Source: Strigamia acuminata
Lineage: Eukaryota > Arthropoda > Chilopoda > Geophilomorpha > Linotaeniidae
NCBI GenBank assembly: GCA_949358305.1
Contig: CASHSZ010000055.1
Location: forward strand, 1-52,500
Direction of reading: 5' to 3'
Length of the DNA stretch: 52,500 bases
The notes below the pieces were generated by a model. It was not told where the DNA came from and did not search any database. It saw only the letters and a list, made by a program, of their open reading frames with translations. Shown here piece by piece: positions 1 to 9,057 of the stretch. A program made the position numbers and the translations under genes. Positions within the stretch are counted from its first letter, which is position 1; the number at the start of each line of letters is the position of its first letter.

Positions 1-536
1 TGCGCGCATCTTATTATTTCCAACAATTAACCTTATTTTATACCTTCCACCCCCTCACCCACTCCAATCGACCTGGTCACATGACTCATGTTTACCTGGT
101 CGCTACTTTTATCCATAATCCACACTTCTCATACCTCTTTCAACGAGTTAACACCTCTTAGATTGAATTGAGTTTGTCAATCTTTATTTTGCGCTTTAAC
201 ACGCGCCCCTTCTAATTTAACACTTAATAGCGCCTCTTTTTGCCCACCTTTTATCCCTTCGCATGCCTGTGACATCCTATGCCCACCCGCATACGAATAT
301 CACTGCGCATACTCATTCTTTTTAAACGTAAAGACCCACAACGTGAGATTGAGCCCGTCGAATATAAATAATGTGTGTTACAGCGAGTTAGGTTTATTCA
401 CCGTCCGATATCCGCATATGACGATGGCACAAACAGAGTAAATCTACGAACTTTGCCCGCTGATTTGCGCTAACATCACCTTGCGCGTAAATTCAGATCA
501 AATCAATTAAACATCTAAGTTGATTCGTAACAAACA
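1..536 (+). repeat. Probable 3' part of the 5' LTR
   Basis: AT-rich non-coding sequence directly upstream of the primer binding site. It ends in ACAAACA, matching the usual CA at an LTR end. The LTR start is outside the window, and no matching 3' copy was found, so this rests on position alone. Confidence 0.5.
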
Positions 537-557
537 TGGCGAGCCTGACAGGATTCG
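537..557 (+). promoter_or_regulatory. tRNA primer binding site
   Basis: The site starts TGGCGAGCCTGACAGG. Its reverse complement reads as a tRNA 3' end: CCA, a discriminator base, a 7-base acceptor strand, a 5-base T-stem strand, and T-loop bases ending CGAAT. Complementarity of about 21 bases reaching the T-loop is longer than the common 11-18. It lies 80 bases before the gag start. I did not identify the tRNA species. Confidence 0.7.
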
Positions 558-636
558 CTCTCACCTATAAGGCTTAAACGCGCGAAAAGGTTAGTTTTTT
601 GAGTTATTTATTTAATCATTTCACATTTTCTTCATC

Positions 637-2607
637 ATGTCGAGACAGTTGGGAGGTGACGGAATTCGTCCCGTCACGCGCGATCCATTTGATTTCAGTG
701 AGTTAGAAATGGAGCAGGAATGGCAACAGTCCGAACGGAGGAGTGGTGTTCGCCGGGAAGAGGAAAGGGAATTTCGAGAGTGGCAGCAACACGACCAATT
801 ACGAAGAAGTCGTATCGAACAACAGGAAACGCTTGTGAGTATTGCGCAACAACAGCCAGCCCCATCAAATCATATCATGACAATGGCTGTTGCAAATTCA
901 CGAGCGCAACCTCAAGTAAATTTTGCCACGTCAACACCCGCTAACTTTTTGGCGGCGCCATCTTTTTTCGATTCGACTCAGCCTAGAGCATTAGTAGACC
1001 CCGTCACATTAAATACGGAAGGTTTGCTGATGTCCGACTTGCGCAACCAATACTATGCTCAAACACGAGGTCTAGTAAATGAGATTCGCGAAATATTCCA
1101 ACAAGGCCCTCGCTCTCTACGAACAGGGACCGCACGGTCTCTAGACGGTGGATCCTCGCATGGCTCCATAAGAGTTAAAGGCACCTCGGCACCATATGAT
1201 TTAGGACTTCCCACAGCATGTCCGCACCAGCAACGGGAAGTTGAACATCGAGGCCAGCAGACGAAAATGTCCGCGCAGGCTGCGCAAATTGTTTACACAA
1301 CAACCACGCCGCCAATGCCGACGATGGCAACGATCTATACCCAGGCTCCATCACAGGAATCTGCTCATTTGGACCATTCAACACGAGCAAATCGAGATTT
1401 AATGAGCTCGATGCTATACTCCAAGATGGGATATCCTCGGGATAGATCCGACACCAAGGCAAAGTTGTCACTGCCGTCAGTAAGAGCGCAACACGCAAGT
1501 AAAGATAAAAATTGTTTCAAGCCTGGAAAACCACCTTTGTTTGATCCAGATAAAGCCGATCTTGATTACATTAATCTTTTTCTTGCGCATTTGTACGCGC
1601 ACATGTATTCTATGCAGGCCCCGGTGGATGAATATTTAAAAGTATTTGTCATTCAAGCAACGCGTGGAAGAGCGCAGCGATGGTGGTTATCACTAAAACC
1701 AAAACCAAAAACATGGGAGGACTTTGAGATATTATTTCGACGAGCTTTCGCCATGAATTCGGCAGCGGCCAATGTGAAGCTATCCAAGCGAAAGCAACGA
1801 AATGGAGAGTCTACGATGTCATTTTTAAGTGAGATTGTATATTATCTTCAGGTTGCAGGATATACCGACCCAGAGCTCCAATGGGAGAAAGCTCAGAACA
1901 TGATGCAAACCGAAGTTGTTCATCTCTTGCGCGCATGGAACGTAAACTCGCTGGACGAGGCGATCCAAAGAGGTAATGACATCGACAATCGTCTACAGCT
2001 GGACACCATTCGAGCAGACGAATACAAAGATCTGGGTATGGCTGATCAACGAATGCCCTCTCTGCGTGATGCGCAACGCCCCACAGTGCTCAAGGCTGCG
2101 GAGAAGTCCAAAGGAGACGATGATGTCAAATCTCTCGTGTCCCAGGACGTCAAACGTTTTGCGAGGTATCGAAAACAATTCTTAATCGAGTTAGCTGCAG
2201 TGCAGGCGAGACCAGAACAATCTCCACCTGCGCAGGAACCCGATACGAGTAGTAGTAGCAGCGACACGGATGCTGAACCTGAAATTAAGAAGAGCACAGT
2301 CGCCGAGGCGGCTCAGAAGGCAACAATTAAAATAAATTTAGCTACTCTGACGCCTCCAGCAGACGTCCCAAAGGACCATGTGTGCTCTACGTCAATTGTC
2401 ACGTTTCCACCAGCGCCAAAACCACCATTAACTGTCAAATGTCCTGAGAAAGGCACAGCCTGGAGGAAAACACCGAAGGATTGGTGGTATTTGGTAGATA
2501 CAGCAACTTGGCATCCGTTGTGCCCCATATGTTACCAGCCATTTAGGAGACCGGAAAACTCCGAAGGCCTGAAGTTCGGGAAGCCGGTGGAACCAGGCCG
2601 CAAATGA
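637..2607 (+). CDS. gag: Retrotransposon Gag polyprotein
   Basis: Structural protein of 656 aa that should assemble the cytoplasmic particle around element RNA. The N-terminal ~280 residues are Gln/Arg-rich and low in structure. A retrotransposon-gag capsid domain lies at about residues 290-460: a Trp-rich stretch (QRWWLSL, TWEDFEILFRRAF), a Lys/Arg patch, then ESTMSFLSEIVYYL. A Ser/Asp-rich linker follows. There is no CCHC nucleocapsid knuckle; near the C-terminus is only a single CPIC pair (HPLCPICYQPF). The ATG at 637 is the first in frame after the leader. The TGA stop overlaps the pol ATG as ATGA. The family assignment rests on the capsid pattern and on the pol that follows. Confidence 0.85.
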   Translation: MSRQLGGDGIRPVTRDPFDFSELEMEQEWQQSERRSGVRREEEREFREWQQHDQLRRSRIEQQETLVSIAQQQPAPSNHIMTMAVANSRAQPQVNFATSTPANFLAAPSFFDSTQPRALVDPVTLNTEGLLMSDLRNQYYAQTRGLVNEIREIFQQGPRSLRTGTARSLDGGSSHGSIRVKGTSAPYDLGLPTACPHQQREVEHRGQQTKMSAQAAQIVYTTTTPPMPTMATIYTQAPSQESAHLDHSTRANRDLMSSMLYSKMGYPRDRSDTKAKLSLPSVRAQHASKDKNCFKPGKPPLFDPDKADLDYINLFLAHLYAHMYSMQAPVDEYLKVFVIQATRGRAQRWWLSLKPKPKTWEDFEILFRRAFAMNSAAANVKLSKRKQRNGESTMSFLSEIVYYLQVAGYTDPELQWEKAQNMMQTEVVHLLRAWNVNSLDEAIQRGNDIDNRLQLDTIRADEYKDLGMADQRMPSLRDAQRPTVLKAAEKSKGDDDVKSLVSQDVKRFARYRKQFLIELAAVQARPEQSPPAQEPDTSSSSSDTDAEPEIKKSTVAEAAQKATIKINLATLTPPADVPKDHVCSTSIVTFPPAPKPPLTVKCPEKGTAWRKTPKDWWYLVDTATWHPLCPICYQPFRRPENSEGLKFGKPVEPGRK

Positions 2608-5600
2608 GTCGACCGGCCCTTCGCGCAAAACGTCTGAAATCCAAACGACGCGCTTCACCTTTAATTAACTTGAAAGAGGACGATCCCTCACAGGTTAATT
2701 CAACAACATCTCCTACTGTTATTACTCTTTCAGAGTATAAACCTGTAAGTAGTGTTATTTCTTCATCATCTTCCATCATCACCTCAGCTACAAGGGCGTC
2801 AGATCTGCAGACTGCCGTTCCTGAAGCTGTAAAGGACGAATTGCCGAAATTAACAGATTTGCAACCTGTAATTTCGAAGAAAAACCCGAAAGTGACAATA
2901 GTGAGTAAAATTACTAAAACTTTACCAATAATTAAGTCTACTTCCAGTGCAACAACGACTGAGGCTCCAAAGGAAGTGATCTCTCCTATGAAGGTATCTT
3001 TCGTAATGTTAACGCCAGAGGAACTTAAAGAAACTCAAGAACCCATCATTGAGATAACGCGCGGGGATCGTTTGTGCAAGAAAGCACCTTGCGTAAAGAT
3101 TTCCTGGGCTAATGTAGCTTGTACTGCGCTTCTAGACTCAGGCGCACAAACGTGTGTAATGAGTGAGGACGTGTTCCAACAACTACACGAAAAAATGGGT
3201 TTGGACTTTGTGAATCTCCACGAGCGGGTGCAGGTCGCGTCTGGTGACATAGTGGATTCCACCAAATCGATGCAGCTCGCTTTGCGCGCCCCAATAGGCA
3301 TAATAAAATTCATTTGCATGGTTTTACCCGATGCCAAAATGGATATGCTCCTTGGACGTGATTTCTGCACAGCGGCCGGAATCGACATCGACCATGCGAG
3401 ACAACAGTGGAGCATGGTGGGCTCAAATGAGATTCGCAAATTCATGACTTATGAAGAAGCAAAAAAGTCAGAGTCAATTCTGGTTTTGCCATTTGCGCCG
3501 GAAGAAACGCAGGATCCATCCAACCCACCGGCGGCCATTAGTGAGATCGTTCCGACGAAAATACTAAGGAAACCGGATCCGGTGAGTGAAATTAACTGCC
3601 TCCTCCTGGCGCATAGACCCTTGCAACAAGAAATATTCGAGTATCCACATGACGATGCGCAGTATCGAGTTAAACAAGTTCGACATCGTGCGCAACGCAA
3701 ATGGTCGAATATTTGGTCCCCAAAGAGGAAAGAAACTTCTAAAATTTCCTCCAATTTAAAAAAGACAATTTTACGTAAATTAACTTTGAGTCAGTTCCGA
3801 CGATTACGACGTTTACGACGAAAAATCAATGTTATTCGTCCAATTGCCAAACAACTCGTTGCGCAACGTGCTAAAGACATCAATGCCAAGAAGGAGTCGA
3901 AAATCAACATCTTTTCGATTGCGCAACCTGACAATGGTGGGAATAACTCTAAAATGAACATTAATGACATTAATTTTTTGCAGTACCAACCTAGTGGAGA
4001 TCCGACCGATTTAGATTGGATTTACCACCAGTTGTGGAACCAATTGACAGTGCCACAGATAAAACTATTAATCAAAACATTGCAGCCCATTTCGCAAATC
4101 TTTCGCGAAGAAATTGGTTTATGTAATAACACCGAGTACGAGGTGAACCTGAAACCGGATTTTCGTCCAATTCATGTCCCTGTGCGCCCGGTAAACCCTG
4201 CGAAAAAGGCGATAATTGATAAATATATCGACAAAAAGCTGCAGCAAGGTATTATTCGGCGATCCCAAAGTGATTGCGCTGTTGCTCCAGTCGTCGTACC
4301 CAAGAAGACAGGTGAATGGAGAACTGCTATGGATTTTCGCCCCATTAATGCGCAAACAATTCCGGACGTTTACCCCCTTCCGGACATTGATAACATCTTT
4401 GCATATTTGGGAGGTGCGCATTGGTTTTCGATAATCGACGGACGCGAAGCTTTCCATCAGATCGGCGTGCGCAAAGGTGACGAACGGTATTTAGCTTTTA
4501 TAACACATCGAGGTTTATTCGAATATGTGCGCATGCCTTTCGGACCTATCAACGGACCCGCTACCCTCCAACGAGCGATGAATAAGACTCTTGCAAAGTA
4601 TCTTTACAAATTTGTATTTGTGTATATTGATGACGTGATTATTTTTAGCCGAACTTTCGAGGAACACGTGCAACATTTGCGCCTCGTTTTAGAGGAATTG
4701 TTCAACGCTGGATTCACCATGAACGCCAACAAAACTGAGCTTTGTCAAAAAAGACTCGAGGTTTTGGGACACATAGTGGAATCTGGCCAGATTACACCAA
4801 ATCCAAAGAAAGTGGTTGCTATTCAAAATTATCCCGCGCCAACCAATTTGCGCGAATTACAACGATTTAAAGGCATGGTAGGTTATTACCAATCATTCAT
4901 TGCAAATTTTTCCAAAATTAGCGAAGTTTTCCGACCATTGCTTAAAAAGGACGCAACTTGGATTTGGACAGATGCGCAGCAATCAGCGTTCGAATATCTG
5001 AAAGACCAGATTGCGATACCAACACTGAAAAGACGTTTTCCCAGTTGGAAAAAACCATTTATACTGCAGACCGATGCTAGTTATTCTGGATTAGGTGCTG
5101 CTTTAATGCAACTTAACGATGAAGGTGTGAGAATTCCAATCGCATTTGCCTCTCGCGCATTAAACAGCGCTGAAAAGAACTATAAAGTAACCGAAATCGA
5201 ATGTTTGGCCGCGGTTTGGGGTGTCAAACGCTTTCGTGCATACCTCGAGATGATGCCATTCTACCTCGAGAGCGACCATCAATCTCTTAAGTGGTTATTT
5301 CAGCAAAGGGAACCAACTGGACGTTTGGCCCGTTGGGTATTATCGTTGAGTGATTATAAATTCACATTTTTGCACTGTTCAGGATGCAAAAATAAGGTAG
5401 CGGATGCACTGAGTCGAGCTCCTGTCGACCCACCTGAAGTCGACGATGAGGATGATAGCCCGGAGGTCGACGAGGCGTGCTACCTTGCCTATTTTGATGA
5501 TTGCAACGAGTGGCCGGCACTTAATATCATCAAGGAATTGCCAAAAGACATTAATTTGCAGTTTCGAAAGTTGTTTAAATCTACATTTAAAAAAGTGCCT

Positions 5601-8249
5601 CTCATTGCAGCATCTTCACCGACTAAGAAGAAAAATAAGAAAAAATCTCTTATTCCTCGACCAACTGGTAAAGGGAAAGTGACTGGAAATGCGCCGACTT
5701 CGGGTGCGCAAATTCCATCTTCTACTGGCGTAGCTACTCCTCCAACGAGGGCACCGCCGGTTACAATCCCTCCAGTTGCACTAACGCCAATTGTGCAACC
5801 AACTGCAACACCAAATGCATCAATTCCAGTTGCGCAACCAACCTCACAAGTGAGAACTCCTAATTTATCACCAGTTCGTGTTTCAGTGCCTTTACGAACC
5901 CGCCGACAGCGCTCTTTAATCCCAATTCTGATAAAGAAACGAGGAAGACCACGTAAAATTGATATTGTACCAATTTTATCTCCTCATGCTAAACGAGCAA
6001 TAGCCACACGAACTCGGGCTAGATTAAAGGATCCATCTTTGATTCCTAAATCACCACCATGGCTACCACCCAGGTATGCGGGAACTATTAAAAAGTGGAC
6101 ATTTCCAAAGTTATTGAAATCACAGCAAGTAGGAAAGTTGAAGGCAGTGCGACGTAAATCCGCTATTCCTTCCCATGTGGTGAAACCCAAATCTAAATCA
6201 GTTTTAATTCCACCACCCTTACCTATTCCTACCCCTCCTGCAACTCCAATATCCACTCCTATTCCTAGTTCCATTCCTCCTTCGGCAATTATTCCAACCA
6301 GAATTCCTGCGCCAATAAATCCGTCTAGTTTTAGAAAAAAGACTGCTTCGGCACCATCACAATTGCCGACACCTGGAACTTTGGTGGATAAAATACGACG
6401 AAATTTCCGTCGAATCACTGGAGTCCCCGCACCAATAATTCAACCTGATAGCCACCGAAGGCCTACTACTAAACCTTCTCCTGAAATTCCAAATTTACCA
6501 ACTCCTTCCCCAACTCCTTCAATTCCTATCACTGATTTTCCTATTATTTCTCCGCGTCAACATTCTGGACCAGTGATGTATGACGATGCGGCGGGACCAT
6601 CAGGACAGCAGAGGCCAGAGGGATATACTTCGGACCCGGATTCTGACTCTACATCATCTGAAGACAGTTTTGGACCCATTCGTGACATGTCGCCACCAAC
6701 GAGGAATTATTATGCGCCCCCAACATCAGCGCGAAGAACTCCATCGAGATTGCGTCCGCGACGGGAAAGGACAGTAATTGAAGATTCGAGGACTGAAGCA
6801 GAGAAGCAAGCCGAATTGGAGCACGATCCACCAATCGAACATCCTCCGTTCGAGCTGTTGCCTACTGCTGCTGAAATCATTGCGGCGCAAAGACAGGATC
6901 CCTGGTCGCGTGAGTTGATATTTTATTTAACTGCCCAAATGTTACCACTTGATCCAGATGAGGCTGCCAAAATTGTGGCTGACGCGCAAGATTTCGGCAT
7001 GTATAAAGAGATGTTATGTCGCTTCCCTCCTGTCCATATTAATGAAATTAGAAAGAGGCGCCAAATATATCTCCCATTTGAACTCAGAGAAAGATATTTC
7101 CGCGCAATGCACTATCCTCCCGTAGTTGGACATATGGGGCAAGAACGAACACTCCATCGCATTAAATCGCGCGTATTTTGGCCAAAAATGCGCGAAGATA
7201 TTCGAACATGGATACAGGTTTGCGAAGCGTGTCAAAGAGCTAAACCCCTTAACAGGCTCCCATATGGAAAAATGATAATGTCCAGATCGCGCCATCTTTT
7301 CTCCGCTATCTACATCGACTATTACGGCAAGAAACCTCGATCCACAGAGGGACATTGCTATGCCTTTGTGATGGTCGACTCTGCTAGCCGATGGTTAGAC
7401 GTACGTCTAACCGAAAACTCAAATATAGCCACTACGGTGAAACAAATTCAGAAATTCTGCAAAAGATGGGGTTTTCCCAAAATAATTATCAGCGATAATG
7501 CGCCTGCTTTTCGCTCACCAGAATTTCGTAGCCAAATCCAGCAACTTGGCGCAATAAATAGATATACCGCCGCATACCACCCGCAAGGTAATATTGCGGA
7601 AAGGCTTAACCAATCATTAAAGAACTGTATATTAGCATATATTGATGATGACCATACTAGATGGGACGTCAACATTGGCTATTTCGTGCTCGCGATTAAT
7701 TCAGCGTATCAAATTTCTTTAAAGTATTCACCCTTTAAAATGGTAACAGGCCAGGAAGCTCGATTTCCGGGCGACCTGGATAGCGACACGGATGACGGAG
7801 AACCGTTGCCGCCCGTGGAAGCTGAAAACTTGCACGAACATATGCGTAGAATGCGAGAAAGCGCGATTAACAACTTGCGCGAGTCCCAAATTCGACACAA
7901 AAAATGGTTCGATTTAAAACGGCGCCCCCATGACTTCCGTCCTGGCGACTGGGTAACTTTGCGCAATCGGCAACCTTCATCTGCCGATAAACAATTCGCA
8001 GCAGGTTTACGCCAACGGACTGAAGGTGTATATATTATACATAGATTGGTGGGCCCCAATACAGTAATCCTAATGGATGAAAACGGCCAAAAAACCCAGC
8101 CTTATAATGTCGTGGAATTGCGACATTGGTTTTTTGCCGAGGCCAACTTTTTAACTTTAAAAGACGTTGAAATTATTGATAAACATGTTGAAATTTTTGC
8201 TGTCAACACTTTAGATATTTTTTCTGCCTATTTTCTTTCATTTAAGTAA
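2604..8249 (+). CDS. pol: Pol polyprotein: protease, reverse transcriptase, RNase H, integrase
   Basis: Single 1881-aa frame, uninterrupted. The aspartic protease active site is DSGA at D178. Reverse transcriptase has D612 (FSIIDGREAFHQI) and YIDD at 674-677. RNase H starts at D824 (QTDAS), with TEIE and SDHQ following, and ends at VADALSR. Integrase has an HHCC finger (H1503, H1510, C1540, C1543) and the catalytic triad D1572, D1631, E1666, the last pair exactly 35 apart. A basic, GVYII-containing tail follows. Unusual: about 475 residues (nt ~5421-6855) of Pro/Ser/Thr-rich basic sequence separate RNase H from integrase. The frame is -1 relative to gag and its ATG overlaps the gag stop, so expression by termination-reinitiation is possible. 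All catalytic residues are present, so the ORF looks competent. Confidence 0.95.
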   Translation: MSRPALRAKRLKSKRRASPLINLKEDDPSQVNSTTSPTVITLSEYKPVSSVISSSSSIITSATRASDLQTAVPEAVKDELPKLTDLQPVISKKNPKVTIVSKITKTLPIIKSTSSATTTEAPKEVISPMKVSFVMLTPEELKETQEPIIEITRGDRLCKKAPCVKISWANVACTALLDSGAQTCVMSEDVFQQLHEKMGLDFVNLHERVQVASGDIVDSTKSMQLALRAPIGIIKFICMVLPDAKMDMLLGRDFCTAAGIDIDHARQQWSMVGSNEIRKFMTYEEAKKSESILVLPFAPEETQDPSNPPAAISEIVPTKILRKPDPVSEINCLLLAHRPLQQEIFEYPHDDAQYRVKQVRHRAQRKWSNIWSPKRKETSKISSNLKKTILRKLTLSQFRRLRRLRRKINVIRPIAKQLVAQRAKDINAKKESKINIFSIAQPDNGGNNSKMNINDINFLQYQPSGDPTDLDWIYHQLWNQLTVPQIKLLIKTLQPISQIFREEIGLCNNTEYEVNLKPDFRPIHVPVRPVNPAKKAIIDKYIDKKLQQGIIRRSQSDCAVAPVVVPKKTGEWRTAMDFRPINAQTIPDVYPLPDIDNIFAYLGGAHWFSIIDGREAFHQIGVRKGDERYLAFITHRGLFEYVRMPFGPINGPATLQRAMNKTLAKYLYKFVFVYIDDVIIFSRTFEEHVQHLRLVLEELFNAGFTMNANKTELCQKRLEVLGHIVESGQITPNPKKVVAIQNYPAPTNLRELQRFKGMVGYYQSFIANFSKISEVFRPLLKKDATWIWTDAQQSAFEYLKDQIAIPTLKRRFPSWKKPFILQTDASYSGLGAALMQLNDEGVRIPIAFASRALNSAEKNYKVTEIECLAAVWGVKRFRAYLEMMPFYLESDHQSLKWLFQQREPTGRLARWVLSLSDYKFTFLHCSGCKNKVADALSRAPVDPPEVDDEDDSPEVDEACYLAYFDDCNEWPALNIIKELPKDINLQFRKLFKSTFKKVPLIAASSPTKKKNKKKSLIPRPTGKGKVTGNAPTSGAQIPSSTGVATPPTRAPPVTIPPVALTPIVQPTATPNASIPVAQPTSQVRTPNLSPVRVSVPLRTRRQRSLIPILIKKRGRPRKIDIVPILSPHAKRAIATRTRARLKDPSLIPKSPPWLPPRYAGTIKKWTFPKLLKSQQVGKLKAVRRKSAIPSHVVKPKSKSVLIPPPLPIPTPPATPISTPIPSSIPPSAIIPTRIPAPINPSSFRKKTASAPSQLPTPGTLVDKIRRNFRRITGVPAPIIQPDSHRRPTTKPSPEIPNLPTPSPTPSIPITDFPIISPRQHSGPVMYDDAAGPSGQQRPEGYTSDPDSDSTSSEDSFGPIRDMSPPTRNYYAPPTSARRTPSRLRPRRERTVIEDSRTEAEKQAELEHDPPIEHPPFELLPTAAEIIAAQRQDPWSRELIFYLTAQMLPLDPDEAAKIVADAQDFGMYKEMLCRFPPVHINEIRKRRQIYLPFELRERYFRAMHYPPVVGHMGQERTLHRIKSRVFWPKMREDIRTWIQVCEACQRAKPLNRLPYGKMIMSRSRHLFSAIYIDYYGKKPRSTEGHCYAFVMVDSASRWLDVRLTENSNIATTVKQIQKFCKRWGFPKIIISDNAPAFRSPEFRSQIQQLGAINRYTAAYHPQGNIAERLNQSLKNCILAYIDDDHTRWDVNIGYFVLAINSAYQISLKYSPFKMVTGQEARFPGDLDSDTDDGEPLPPVEAENLHEHMRRMRESAINNLRESQIRHKKWFDLKRRPHDFRPGDWVTLRNRQPSSADKQFAAGLRQRTEGVYIIHRLVGPNTVILMDENGQKTQPYNVVELRHWFFAEANFLTLKDVEIIDKHVEIFAVNTLDIFSAYFLSFK

Positions 8250-9057
8250 TTTTCTTCTATTTTTTAAGCTAAATAAAAAAAAAAAGGGAAAACACAAACG
8301 AAACAACAAAAAAAAAAAAAAAAAAACCAAGTGTAATCCGGTGTAAATCTATCTTTACTACCTATTTTGTTTAAAAACTATTTTTCCCTTTATTTTAAAT
8401 TTATTCATCCTAATTTTTATGTTTTATGTTATTTTATGTTTTCTTTATATTTTATATTTAATGTTTTGTGTTATGTATTTTATGTTCATATTCGGTCACT
8501 CGAAAATGGCTAAGTCCATTTCAATCAGGGACTATGTCCGTCACCAGAGTGCGCAATGCCAATTAACCTCTAAACAATAGCACGTGGCTATTTCCACAAT
8601 TCATTTAAATTATTCAATCAATATAATTTATGCGCACTTTATTTAAATTAATATTCTGTGTTCTGAATTATTACTTGTTTATCTCACCATCCTTATTTAA
8701 TCACTTTAAAACAAGAGTTTTGAGCGAAGACAACCTTCGCTAACTTCCGAATTCCAACACTGAATGTCGCCCTTCAATTGCAATTAGTTAGTGTTTAACC
8801 TCGAACCCGACTTTATTACATGTGCGAGTTTTCAATCGTTCATCGAAGCTTCTCGAAGCAAAGTTTTATGACTCGTTACATTCCGGGGAATATTCTTTAG
8901 TCTTCGTTGTTTGTTTCGTTCTGTGCGCGTTCGTGTTGTTGCGCGTCGTAATTGTGAGTATCGTTTGTCAAACGTATTATTTGTTCTGTGTATTTATATA
9001 AGCATTACCTCCACCAACTTAGGCGCATTACATTATCCAATACGTATCGAAACCAAC
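8250..9057 (+). other. AT-rich spacer between pol and ORF3
   Basis: No coding signal seen. Just after the pol stop is an A-rich tract ending AAAGGGAAAAC (about 8271-8291), a possible polypurine tract, followed by a second A-run. If real, an LTR should follow, but I see no match to positions 1-536. Around 8520-8570 is a unique stretch, and the ORF3 leader follows. Confidence 0.4.

Noticed and set aside
27-34. TTAACCTT inside the probable 5' LTR, same as the head of the TTAA-headed repeat
   Set aside because: The match ends after eight bases; chance is enough.
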